Assembly (NCBI GenBank): GCA_002368155.1
Contig: AP018180.1
Location: 2,996,899 to 3,060,898 of the forward strand
From: Nostoc carneum NIES-2107
Lineage (GTDB): Bacteria; Cyanobacteriota; Cyanobacteriia; Cyanobacteriales; Nostocaceae
Reading direction: 5' to 3'
DNA: 64,000 bases
Shown: positions 16,986 to 25,379 of the stretch, one piece after another
Layout: each line of letters opens with the position of its first letter
Numbering within the stretch: the first letter of the stretch is position 1
Notes under the pieces: generated by a model
Databases searched by the model: none
Seen by the model: only the letters and a program-made list of their open reading frames with translations
Told to the model about the DNA's origin: nothing
Translations under genes and position numbers: made by a program

Positions 16986-19193
16986 TCAGCTTTCCAAAAC
17001 ACCGCCTTCGCTTTTAATTAATTCTAAATACGGCCCTTCAACTGCACCCAACTCATCATGAGTACCGCGTTGCACAACCTTACCGCGATTGAGAACAATA
17101 ATTTCATCGCAATCACGAATTGTACTCAAACGGTGAGCCACAATAATGCAACTACAACCCCGCAATCTCAAATTTTGGTCGATAATTTTTTCGGTTTCTG
17201 CATCTAACGCACTTGTCGCTTCATCCATTACCAAAATTGAAGGATTATTCACTAAAGCGCGGGCGATTTCTAATCTTTGTCTTTGTCCACCACTTAAATT
17301 CATCGCGCCTTCTAATAAGTCTGCATTGTAACCGCCGGGAAGTGACAAAATAATTTCATGAATCGCGGCATCACGGCAAGCTTGCATCAGGTTACTATCA
17401 GGAATAGTGGTGTCCCACAACGTCAGGTTCTCGCGCACAGTCCCAGCAAATAACATAATTTCCTGTTCAATTGTGGCGACAGAATTAACGATTACCTCAC
17501 GGGGAATATCTTTTTTAAGTTCTCCATCAAAAAGAATTTCTCCCGCCCAAGGTTGGTAAAGTCCAGATACTAACTTTGCTACTGTGGATTTTCCCGAACC
17601 GCTACCACCAACTAAGGCTACACGTTGTCCTGGTTTCAGGGAGAAGCTAAAGTTTTCAATTAAAGGTGCGGCGGTGCGGTTGTAGCCAAAGGTGATGTTA
17701 CGCAGTTCTAAATGTCCTTCCAATTTGGGATAAGGAAGCACAGATGCAGAAGATGGTTTGCTGTCTACTTCTGTGGGGTTAAATAAAACATCATCTAACC
17801 GATTTAAATTACCTTCGAGTTCTTGTAATTCACCACCTAAAGTTACCAGTTGGTTAACTGGTTGCATAAATTGCTGCATCAAGGATTGAAACGCAATCAG
17901 CATCCCGATAGTTAGCGCCCCATCCATGACGCGCAATCCCCCCACAGCGAGTAATAACATGGAGGTGATACCAGATAAAAATGATGGTAATGTTCCCAAG
18001 CCTTGATTAATGCTGTCCATTTCTTGACGCACATTAATTGACTTGGCGTAATATCCCGCCCAGCGAGTGAAAAAATCTGACTCTAAGCCAGAAGCTTTCA
18101 AGGTTTCCATACTTTGCAAACCTGCGATCGCCACCCCGCTGACTTTACCTGATTCTTGCATCATGCGAATATTGGTATCTACCCGCAATCTCCCTACCCA
18201 TTGCAAGGCTACGAGATTCACGAAAACAAAGGCCACGCCAATGGAAGTTAAAATGCGATCGTATTGCCACATGACAATACCGTAGAAACATACCATCACC
18301 GCCGAAATTACGGTTGTTGCCAGTTTACCGGATAATAAACTTGCTAATCGGTCATTGAGTTGAATCCGGCTGCTAATTTCCCCAGCGAAACGTTGATCGT
18401 AAAAGCTGACAGGTAAATGTAGTAAATGCCAAATAAATTTACTTGACATTGACATTGATAATTTAATTTTCATCCGCCGCAATAACTGTAATTGCAAGCG
18501 AGTTAATAAGCCAGTAATTAATGCTGTAAATAGCATTCCAAATATTAAAGGACGTAACCAATCTTCCCGCCCTTGAATTAATATTTGGTCTACAAATACC
18601 TGGGAAAAAGTCGGCATGGCTAACCCAGGAATTACTAAGAAGAAACCAGCTAATACACAATATAATAAAGAAGCATAAGACCCACGCAATCGGGAAGTTA
18701 AAGCTAAAAATAAACTCGGTTTACTTCCTCCCTTTTTAAACTCCGGGCCGCGTTCAAATACTAAAACAACACCTGTAAAAGATGAACTAAACTCATCTAA
18801 AGTAATTTTACGTCTTCCCGTTGCTGGGTCATTAAGAAAAACGTGATTTTTAGTAAACCCTTCAACAACTAAAAAATGATTAAAATTCCAAAATACAATA
18901 TAAGGACAGGACATTTGTTGCAGTGCAGCGATGTCTGTCTTAAAACCCTTAGCTTGTAAGCCGTAACTCCTAGCAGCATTGAGGACATTTGAAGCCTTAC
19001 TTCCATCCCGCGAAATACCACAAGCTTGGCGTAATTCTGCTAGGGGAACAATGCGCCCATAGTAACCTAAAATCATTCCTAAAGCTGCGGCACCACATTC
19101 TACTGCTTCCATTTGCAGTAAGGTAGGTGTGCGGCGAATGGGTTGAAATTTGGGTTTTATTTGTGATAGCTTTTGCCGAACTTGATCAAACAT
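16986..19193 (-). CDS. NHLM-type bacteriocin/RiPP ABC exporter with C39 peptidase (735 aa)
   Basis: Resembles NHLM_micro_ABC1. It cleaves leader peptides (typically after a double-Gly-type site) and exports the product. The N-terminal C39 domain (about residues 20-145) has catalytic Cys33 in MEAVECGAAALGM, His in FNHFLVVEGF and Asp in FLNDPATG. Six TM spans occupy about 165-450. The ATPase domain (about 495-735) shows Walker A GGSGSGKST, signature LSGGQRQRLEIARAL and Walker B ILVMDEATSALD. All catalytic residues are present, so it should be active. It is the first gene of the pair and starts at ATG 19193; 870 bp of repeats lie upstream. The substrate peptide is not in the window. Confidence 0.92.
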   Translation of the reverse strand: MFDQVRQKLSQIKPKFQPIRRTPTLLQMEAVECGAAALGMILGYYGRIVPLAELRQACGISRDGSKASNVLNAARSYGLQAKGFKTDIAALQQMSCPYIVFWNFNHFLVVEGFTKNHVFLNDPATGRRKITLDEFSSSFTGVVLVFERGPEFKKGGSKPSLFLALTSRLRGSYASLLYCVLAGFFLVIPGLAMPTFSQVFVDQILIQGREDWLRPLIFGMLFTALITGLLTRLQLQLLRRMKIKLSMSMSSKFIWHLLHLPVSFYDQRFAGEISSRIQLNDRLASLLSGKLATTVISAVMVCFYGIVMWQYDRILTSIGVAFVFVNLVALQWVGRLRVDTNIRMMQESGKVSGVAIAGLQSMETLKASGLESDFFTRWAGYYAKSINVRQEMDSINQGLGTLPSFLSGITSMLLLAVGGLRVMDGALTIGMLIAFQSLMQQFMQPVNQLVTLGGELQELEGNLNRLDDVLFNPTEVDSKPSSASVLPYPKLEGHLELRNITFGYNRTAAPLIENFSFSLKPGQRVALVGGSGSGKSTVAKLVSGLYQPWAGEILFDGELKKDIPREVIVNSVATIEQEIMLFAGTVRENLTLWDTTIPDSNLMQACRDAAIHEIILSLPGGYNADLLEGAMNLSGGQRQRLEIARALVNNPSILVMDEATSALDAETEKIIDQNLRLRGCSCIIVAHRLSTIRDCDEIIVLNRGKVVQRGTHDELGAVEGPYLELIKSEGGVLES

Positions 19194-19537
19194 AAGCGTG
19201 ATAGATAGCTTTCACCATAGAGAGAATCGCTTCTCAGCCTTCGTTCTTAACTTAATATTTCTAGGGAGAGGTAACTTATGCAGTTTGTGGCAATTTCAGG
19301 ACTGCTGGGCTGCAAGATACCCTCACAACTTCTCCTCACTTGTGCAGTAAATGTGAGTTTTAGGGCGATTAGCTTTCTTGAACTGCGGAGATAGATACAC
19401 CTCGGCTACCCCAGAGTAAGCAGATAATCACCAAGATGAAGATTTAGGGTGTATTATACCGCAGGCTCATGTACCATTTAAGCTAATCGGCATTTAAGTT
19501 ACATGATCGGGGCGGGTGTTGTACAAATACCTCGCGC

Positions 19538-19630
19538 CCTCATCCCCTAACCCCTTCTCCCTCAGGGAGAAGGGGAATTGAATCTCTTGCTCCCCTCTCC
19601 TCGTGGGAGAGGGGCTGGGGGTGAGGGCGA
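19538..19630. repeat. CCCTCATCCCC inverted repeat element
   Basis: Two complementary arms, CCCTCATCCCCTAACCCCTT and GGGGCTGGGGGTGAGGGC, enclose inner hairpins (CTCCCTCAGGGAG). This is a common cyanobacterial intergenic repeat type. Confidence 0.7.
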
Positions 19631-19675
19631 AACCTTGCAACCAAGCGGGTTTCACGTTAAGTTGACACCACTGGG

Positions 19676-19763
19676 CATCCACAATCTTGTGGTATATCAA
19701 ATTATCTTACTGGTGTCGTGCCCCTACCTACCCATCTGTCGCGTTCTTTTTTCAAAATGGTAT
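19676..19763. repeat. Repeat family D, copy with inverted centre
   Basis: The right half (GTGCCCCTACCTACCCATCT to TTTTTTCAAAATGGTAT) matches 40815-40872. The left half is the inverted centre of that element. The end resembles that of family A. Confidence 0.65.
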
Positions 19764-19786
19764 TAGTAACGCACCGCCGCATGAAT

Positions 19787-19852
19787 GATGCGTTAGGCGC
19801 TAGGATAGTTCTTTCGTGACAAATCATATTGGCAACCAGCGCCTAACGCATC
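19787..19852. repeat. GATGCGTTAGGCGCT inverted repeat
   Basis: A 15-bp perfect inverted repeat with a 36-nt loop, of the GATGCGTTAGGCG family. A related GTAGGATGCGTTAGCG segment is at about 16829. Confidence 0.7.
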
Positions 19853-20069
19853 CTACAATAATTTTATTTTTACTTTATAAATAACCTCTAACCGCAGATA
19901 AAGGAGATTTTTGTTAATCCCCTAAATTTAGCTGTGTCAGTTCACCACTCCCTGCCATTTTGCGTAATTATCAACCTTAGCCTTGATTTATTTACAGTAA
20001 ACTGGGCTTAATTCTCAGTAAAAATACATTATCTTAAATCTTGGTATTCAAAATCACCAAATTCCCACT

Positions 20070-20450
20070 ATGGCAGACACATCAGATATTAAACTGACAA
20101 TTACCTTTATTGACCCAGATTTAGACGAAGAGGAAAAGGAAGAAGAAGTTGCGAAACTGCTAACTCAAATCAAAGAATTGGATGAGGTAGAAGAGGTTAA
20201 CCGTGTACCAGATCCCAACCCGCCACAGGGAAATAAATCATTGACAGGTTGGCTAGCTGGTAAGCTTATGGCTGTTGTCAAGCCAGAAAAAATTAAACAA
20301 GTATTTGGATCTTTGATTCAAAATCTGGCTAACAAAAGCATTGAAGTAGAAGCAGAAGCCAATGGCAAGAAAATTAAGGTAAAAGCTAGCAATCTGGCAG
20401 AATTAGAAGCAGCAGTTAAAGCAGTAGAAAATTTTGTAAGTCAAAAGTAA
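20070..20450 (+). CDS. EACC1-like protein (effector-associated constant component), 126 aa
   Basis: A small acidic protein: ISDIKLTITFIDPDLDEEEK-like start (actual DIKLTITFIDPDLDEEE), a predicted helix EEVAKLLTQIKELDEV, a loop PNPPQGNKSLTGWLAG, a second helix around FGSLIQNLANK, and a C-terminal beta hairpin plus helix (IEVEAEANGKKIKVKASNL, then LEAAVKAVENF). This alpha/beta plan and its position 9 nt before a caspase gene fit EACC1, the invariant partner of caspase or trypsin effectors in NTP-dependent conflict systems described by Aravind and colleagues. It has no signal peptide. The family call is from pattern and context, without a profile search. The alternative is an unclassified caspase-associated protein. 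Confidence 0.65.
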   Translation: MADTSDIKLTITFIDPDLDEEEKEEEVAKLLTQIKELDEVEEVNRVPDPNPPQGNKSLTGWLAGKLMAVVKPEKIKQVFGSLIQNLANKSIEVEAEANGKKIKVKASNLAELEAAVKAVENFVSQK

Positions 20451-20459
20451 AAAGTTACA

Positions 20460-22085
20460 ATGGCGAAATTTGCATTGCTGATTGGGGTTAGTGAGTACGA
20501 ACCTGGATTACAACCACTACCAAGTGCTGTGAAAGATGTTGAAGCAATGCAACGAATTTTACTGCACCCAGAAATCGGTGGGTTTGATGACGCTATAGTG
20601 CTGAAAAATAGCCAAAGGCAAGAAATTGAAGTAGCTATCTTCAATTTATTTGCTAACCGAAAAAAAGAAGATTTACTACTGCTATACTTTTCTGGGCATG
20701 GTATTGTAACTGAAAATAATGAGTTTTTCCTGTCAACTCGTTCTACAAATACTTATCAAGGAAAACTGATTCCTCCAACTGCTGTAGCTGCAACTTACAT
20801 ACATCAACAAATGCAACAAAGCAGGTCAAGGCATCAGGTGATTATTTTAGACTGCTGTTATAGCGGTGCTTTTACTAAAGGACTACACGCGAAAGATACA
20901 GGTACTGTCAATATTATTAATCAGTTGGGAGGAGAAGGAAGAGCAATTCTCACTGCTTCTAATTCAACTCAATATGCTTTTGAGCAAGAAGGTTTTGATT
21001 TATCTCTCTACACTCATTTTCTCGTAGAAGGAATTGAAAAAGGAATAGCAGATCAAGATAATGACGGTTGGATATCGGTTGAAGAATTACATGATTTTGT
21101 CAGCTACAAGGTAAAAGAAACCTCTCCCGCAATGACACCGGAATTTTATCCTGTGAAGGAAGGGTACAAAATACTGCTGGCTAAGTCACCTAAAGATGAT
21201 CCCAAACTCAAATACCGCAAAGAAGTAGAAAAGAAAGCATATCAAGGTAAATTTACAATTCCTGCACGTCGTCAGTTAAACGCCTTACGACCTTTGTTAG
21301 GATTAACAGCACCAGACGCAGAAGCAATTGAAGCAGAAGTTCTGCAACCTTATCTAGAATACAAGCATAAGTTGCAAGAGTACGAGCAAACTCTTCAAGA
21401 AAGCTTACAGGCAGAAAACCCTCTGAGTCAGCGCGCCCTTGATGATTTAAAAGATTATCAGCTATTTCTGGGCTTGCGCGATGAAGATATTGAACCTATC
21501 CATAAAGGGAATTTGCTGCAGGATAGCATTAAATCTATTTCACAAGAAACAGCAATACCAGAAAAAGAGCAACTTTATCATCAAGCTTCACAACCTGAAC
21601 CTGATGATCTCAGTTCAGAAACAGGCGTAGACTATACCAAACTACGCAACTTACTAGCCGCAGGCAAATGGAAAGAGGCTGATTATGAAACCTATCTGGT
21701 AATGCTGCAAGCGGTAGGGCATAAGGAAATTGGCCGGATTAGGGATGAAGAACTATTAAACTTTCCCTGTACCGACCTCCGCACGATTAACCGCCTATGG
21801 GTAAAATATAGCAATGGACGCTTTGGCTTCAGCGTTCAAAAAGAAATTTACTTAAGCGTTGGTGGTAAACTAGACGGTAAGTATGATGAAGAAGCCTTTT
21901 ATAAATTTGGCGATCGCGTAGGATGGAGAGTGGAAAGTAACTGGATAAGTTATTCAGAAGTCACTTTTGATACCTCAGCAGCCGTAGGACACCTCCCTGG
22001 CTTTGGGTGGTTTTCGTTGCGTGTGGGCGTTTTGGTTGAGTGGTGGTGGAGTCTCTTCTCTCGCATTGAGACTTGTAAACTGTAA
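20460..22085 (+). CDS. Caspase-family protease (C14) fused to a C-terminal GUN4 domain
   Basis: Residues 1-240 form a caspase-fold domain starting FALLIGVSEYEPGLQPLPSA. The catalytic His lies in LLYFSGHG and the catalytic Cys in IILDCCYSGAF, so it should be an active Arg/Lys- or Asp-directed endopeptidase. A helical linker (about 250-385) includes LRPLLGLTAPDAEAIEAEVL and long charged helices. Residues 395-541 form a GUN4 domain: DYTKLRNLLAAGKWKEADYE, FPCTDLRTINRLWVKYSNGR, GKYDEEAFYKFGDRVGWR and the closing LPGFGWFSLRVGVLVEWWW. GUN4 binds porphyrins in chlorophyll synthesis; here it probably serves as a sensor for the protease. It forms an operon with the EACC1-like gene. No NTPase gene of the usual conflict set is adjacent. 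Confidence 0.88.
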   Translation: MAKFALLIGVSEYEPGLQPLPSAVKDVEAMQRILLHPEIGGFDDAIVLKNSQRQEIEVAIFNLFANRKKEDLLLLYFSGHGIVTENNEFFLSTRSTNTYQGKLIPPTAVAATYIHQQMQQSRSRHQVIILDCCYSGAFTKGLHAKDTGTVNIINQLGGEGRAILTASNSTQYAFEQEGFDLSLYTHFLVEGIEKGIADQDNDGWISVEELHDFVSYKVKETSPAMTPEFYPVKEGYKILLAKSPKDDPKLKYRKEVEKKAYQGKFTIPARRQLNALRPLLGLTAPDAEAIEAEVLQPYLEYKHKLQEYEQTLQESLQAENPLSQRALDDLKDYQLFLGLRDEDIEPIHKGNLLQDSIKSISQETAIPEKEQLYHQASQPEPDDLSSETGVDYTKLRNLLAAGKWKEADYETYLVMLQAVGHKEIGRIRDEELLNFPCTDLRTINRLWVKYSNGRFGFSVQKEIYLSVGGKLDGKYDEEAFYKFGDRVGWRVESNWISYSEVTFDTSAAVGHLPGFGWFSLRVGVLVEWWWSLFSRIETCKL

Positions 22086-22250
22086 CTTTTAAGGCTTTCA
22101 GATATTTATAAAGATTTTTAACAAGCCCCTTACTGGCACTGGGGGCTGATAGCAGTTTGCCTGAATAAATATTTCTGCTACCTCATGCACCTCAGTATCT
22201 TCAGTTACTTTTTGCTCATCCTAAGGTAAGTCGCCAAGATGAATTACCTG

Positions 22251-22313
22251 GTAGGGGCACGGCATCGATAAGATATTTGTGTAACCGAAAGTCTGTTGAT
22301 GCCGTGCCCCTAC
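22251..22313. repeat. Repeat family D, short hairpin copy
   Basis: GTAGGGGCACGGCATC and its exact complement (16 bp) enclose a 31-nt loop. The same arms occur at 40773-40823. Confidence 0.85.
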
Positions 22314-22352
22314 AATAGATGTGGTTCAAATATGCGAAAACTGTTGTCAAGT

Positions 22353-22584
22353 GCGATCGCTCTTAACTCTACATGAAAATGCCCAGGCATAGCCCACTTT
22401 TGGCATTGCTAACAAACTTTAGTCCTCAACCTTACAACATTAAGAACAAAACCTTGACCATTAAGAACAAAACCTCGACCATTAAGAACAAAACCTTGAC
22501 CATTAAGAACAAAACCTCGACCATTAAGAACAAAACCTCGACCATTAAGAACTAAAGTTAAAGCGATCGCTCTTAACTCTACAT
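22353..22584. repeat. 21-nt tandem array flanked by 22-bp direct repeats
   Basis: Five full units of ATTAAGAACAAAACCTTGAC plus one base and a partial sixth occupy 22439-22553. Units differ only by T/C at one position, in the order T, C, T, C, C. Identical 22-mers beginning GCGATCGCTCTTAACTCTAC lie at 22353 and 22563. The array could be read as a seven-residue KNKTxTI peptide repeat, but no start site or conserved frame supports coding. Confidence 0.85.
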
Positions 22585-22678
22585 AAAAAAGCGATGTCTA
22601 CGATAAGCCGCTTTGCGTCTAGGCTTTGAATGAGAGAAACTGCGATTACTTCACCCAAGTTTGACAAAAATTCTTTCT

Positions 22679-22816
22679 ATGGCAAAAAAAGCAGATATTC
22701 AATTCAGTTCAAGAAGAGGCATAGACTATAGCAAACTGCGCGACTTGCTAGCAGTAGGAAACTTTAAAGATGCTGATGATGAAACTTATTGGGTAATGCT
22801 GCAAGCGGTAAATTGA
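22679..22816 (+). pseudogene. Truncated GUN4-domain fragment (45 aa)
   Basis: ATG 22679 to TGA 22816 encodes a peptide whose residues 14-44 (GIDYSKLRDLLAVGNFKDAD, then DETYWVMLQAV) match the first GUN4 helices of the upstream caspase (GVDYTKLRNLLAAGKWKEAD, then YETYLVMLQAV). The rest of the domain is absent, and the stop lies two bases before the end of the convergent GH31 gene. It is best read as the start of a second GUN4 gene, deleted or displaced at its 3' side. Expression is unknown. Confidence 0.7.
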
Positions 22817-22818
22817 GA

Positions 22819-25230
22819 CTAAGCAACAATTTCTGAAAATTCCCAGCGATAGCTTCCGCCATCATCAGTAAAACGTTTCTCGCCTACACCCACTAGTTCC
22901 ACAATCACTTCTCGCTGTGGTTGTGTCCAATTGCCTTCGCGTTGATTAATTTCGACAATTGTTTGATTTGCTTGGGTAGATACAGTGATTTTTCTTAAAG
23001 AATAATTCTGATTTTCCGCATCGTTTTTACCATCATCTTCAAACAAAATATATTCATTATTTCCTGGCCAAATACGTAAATGTAATTGGTCAATTGGCTG
23101 TTCATCTACATATTGCATCACAGGTTGCATAGGAATAATTGCACCACCCCGGACAAACAGTGGCATTTTTTCCAGTGGTGCATGGGTGAGAATATGTGTA
23201 GGGCCTTGATAACTCTCACCACTCCACCAGTCATACCAAGTACCAGCAGGTAAATAAACAGCGCGATATTCCACACCCGGGCGATAAATTGGTGCCGCCA
23301 TTAAAGAAGCTCCCAGCAAAACCTGATCGTAGAGAGTGTAGGTTGTGCGATCGCTCGCAAAATGATAAAGTAAAGGTCTTAAAATCGGAGCGCCTGTTTG
23401 TGCTGCTTCCCAGAAAAGATTGTAGATATAAGGCAACAGCTGATAACGCAGATTAATATATTCTCGACAAATATTTTCTGTGCGATCGCCAAATACCCAA
23501 GGCTCATGACGCGCCGTAGACATCGCCGAATGTCCGCGCATCAGTGGGTACAACATCCCCACCTGCATCCACCGCGCGAATAACTCCGCCGTCGCATTCC
23601 CTGCAAACCCCCCAATATCGCAACCCACAAACCCCACACCCGAAAGCCCCATATTACAGAGCATCGGTAGCGACATTTCCAAATGCTCCCACAACGAATG
23701 GTTATCCCCCATCCACACCGAAGACCAACGCTGCACACCCGCATAACCCGAACGCGTCAACACAAACGAACGCTCATTTTGCCGATGACGCTGCAACCCC
23801 TCAGCACAAGCCCTTGCCATCATCAACCCATACAAATTATGCACCTCCAAATGCGTCACATGAATTTTAGATTTTGGATTTTGGATTTTGGATTGCTTCT
23901 CTCCCTCATCTCCCTCATCCCCAGTCCCCAGTCCCCCCTGCGGCGCATCCAACGGAAACCAAATCTTCTCCCCCCCATCCCCAAAAGGACGATTATCAAT
24001 AGCAGGTTCATTCATATCATTCCAAATTCCTGCTATGCCGATATCAGTCAGACTTTTTTGTAAATCTCCCCACCACTGACGCACATCAGAACGTAAAAAA
24101 TCGGGAAAAACTGATTTCTCCGGCCAAACATAGCCGTGAAACAACCTACCATCAGCTTTACGGACAAAATAATCGTGATTTATCCCCTGATCGAAAACGT
24201 GATAATTCGCTTCCGGTTCATACTTCACACCCGGATCAATAATTGTCACAGTTTTAAAACCATCTTTAGCCAAATCGCTAACTAACTTTGCGGGATCGGG
24301 GAAACGTTGGGGACTCCAAGTAAAGACACGATAACCCCGCATATAGTCAATATCTAAATGGATGACATCGCAAGGAATTTGACGCTGGCGAAATTCTCGC
24401 GCCAGTTCGCGCACCACCGTTTCCGATTCGTAACTCCAGCGACATTGATGATAACCCAGCGCCCATTTTGGCGGTAATGGCATTCTCCCCGTTAGCTGCG
24501 TGTATGTACGCAAAATATCCGCAGGTTTCGGGCCATAAATAATATAGTAATCTAGCTCACCCCCGCGCGTTTCCATCTTCAAAACACCGGTTTTTTCCGC
24601 GCCAATATCAAACTGACTCCAAAAAGTCGTGTTAAAAAAAATGCCATAGCCTACCTCTGGACGTAAAGCCATAAAAAACGGAATGGCTTGGTACATTTCA
24701 TCAGTCAGCGCATCGTAATCTAAAGCATCCGTCGTCCAATTCGTTTTCACTTCGCTGAGTTTATCGAGAAAACCTGTGCGTTCGCCAAAGCCATAAAAAT
24801 GCTCATCAGCAGCGATTTGCTTCCAAGCTGCAACAGCACCCAACCGCCAACCCATCCCCATATCTAAATTATCTTGGGCAAAGGGACGATTAGCTTTGTC
24901 AAAACAGATGATGGAACTCTGTTGCTTTTGTACGCAGATACGAATTTGCTCAGTGGTAATTTCTACTGCTGCTTCCGTATCTTGCACCTCAAAAGGAAAT
25001 ATCGGCCATTGCGAATCATCCAACGCCACCGCCCAAGAACGACGAGGTATAAATTCTCCAGTAGGTGCTAGCCTAACTCGCAGCAAATTTGGCGCAAGTA
25101 TACTGATTCTTAACCGCGAATTACCACAATCAAAATCAATAGTGCTATTGCTCCAATGTACACCTTGTACATTACCAATAGCTGTCCAAGGTTGGTTAGT
25201 TGTGGGTAATTTTCCAAAATATTGTGGCAT
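22819..25230 (-). CDS. Glycoside hydrolase family 31 (alpha-glucosidase-like)
   Basis: About 803 residues from ATG 25230. An upstream TTG (25263) would add eleven residues encoded by repeat-like DNA and is less likely. The N-terminal beta-sandwich covers about 1-235, with FYGFGERTGFLDKL. The catalytic barrel (about 250-640) has the GH31 nucleophile Asp405 in GIWNDMNEPA and the acid region VWMGDNHSLWEHL. C-terminal beta domains hold the DWWSGE and FVRGGAIIPM motifs. It releases alpha-linked glucose, probably from maltooligosaccharides or glycogen fragments in the cytoplasm, since no signal peptide is seen. Residues about 429-457 are encoded by a heptamer array plus CT-rich repeat (23864-23940), giving a disordered GDEGDEGEKQSKIQNPKSKI insertion absent from the expected fold. 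Confidence 0.92.
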   Translation of the reverse strand: MPQYFGKLPTTNQPWTAIGNVQGVHWSNSTIDFDCGNSRLRISILAPNLLRVRLAPTGEFIPRRSWAVALDDSQWPIFPFEVQDTEAAVEITTEQIRICVQKQQSSIICFDKANRPFAQDNLDMGMGWRLGAVAAWKQIAADEHFYGFGERTGFLDKLSEVKTNWTTDALDYDALTDEMYQAIPFFMALRPEVGYGIFFNTTFWSQFDIGAEKTGVLKMETRGGELDYYIIYGPKPADILRTYTQLTGRMPLPPKWALGYHQCRWSYESETVVRELAREFRQRQIPCDVIHLDIDYMRGYRVFTWSPQRFPDPAKLVSDLAKDGFKTVTIIDPGVKYEPEANYHVFDQGINHDYFVRKADGRLFHGYVWPEKSVFPDFLRSDVRQWWGDLQKSLTDIGIAGIWNDMNEPAIDNRPFGDGGEKIWFPLDAPQGGLGTGDEGDEGEKQSKIQNPKSKIHVTHLEVHNLYGLMMARACAEGLQRHRQNERSFVLTRSGYAGVQRWSSVWMGDNHSLWEHLEMSLPMLCNMGLSGVGFVGCDIGGFAGNATAELFARWMQVGMLYPLMRGHSAMSTARHEPWVFGDRTENICREYINLRYQLLPYIYNLFWEAAQTGAPILRPLLYHFASDRTTYTLYDQVLLGASLMAAPIYRPGVEYRAVYLPAGTWYDWWSGESYQGPTHILTHAPLEKMPLFVRGGAIIPMQPVMQYVDEQPIDQLHLRIWPGNNEYILFEDDGKNDAENQNYSLRKITVSTQANQTIVEINQREGNWTQPQREVIVELVGVGEKRFTDDGGSYRWEFSEIVA
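23864..23894. repeat. Heptamer array (ATTTTGG) inside the GH31 coding frame
   Basis: One variant and three perfect ATTTTGG units, followed by a CTCCCTCATC-type tract. The same heptamer (as CCAAAAT) occurs at 16951-16978. In frame it encodes QNPKSKI-like peptide. Confidence 0.85.
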
Positions 25231-25259
25231 GAGGGTTGGGGATGAGGGAGACAAGGAGG

Positions 25260-25280
25260 ACAAATGACAAATAACAAATC
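25260..25280. repeat. Heptamer array (ACAAATN) x3
   Basis: Three units ACAAATG, ACAAATA, ACAAATC directly upstream of the GH31 gene. They resemble the array at 62247-62330 in inverse orientation. Confidence 0.75.
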
Positions 25281-25379
25281 ACTTGTATACATCTCTCTAA
25301 TGAAAGATTTCAGAAATATGTATTCAGCTAAAAATTAACTATTGTAAAATTTTAGATTTATCTCTAGTACTCCACCACA

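Larger units (their letters stand above)
19194..20069. other. Large divergent intergenic region with several repeats
   Basis: No gene is supported. It contains a C/G-rich inverted repeat (19538-19630, CCCTCATCCCCTAACCCC against GGGCTGGGGGTGAGGG), a family D element (19676-19763), a 15-bp perfect inverted repeat (19787-19801 / 19838-19852) of the GATGCGTTAGGCGCT type, and an AT-rich promoter-like stretch before 20070. I looked for a leader-peptide gene here for the exporters and found none. Confidence 0.65.
22086..22678. other. Repeat-rich spacer after the caspase gene
   Basis: No gene is supported. It holds a family D hairpin (22251-22313), a pair of 22-bp direct repeats (22353-22374 and 22563-22584), and a 21-nt tandem array (22439-22553) between them. 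Confidence 0.75.

Noticed and set aside
22373-22555. 60-aa frame encoding KNKTxTI peptide repeats
   Set aside because: It is only the 21-nt tandem array read in one frame. There is no ribosome site, and the T/C variants follow the repeat, with no sign of coding constraint.
23541-24079. Several plus-strand frames inside GH31
   Set aside because: Shadows of the minus-strand gene with high Pro/Thr content typical of antisense reading.
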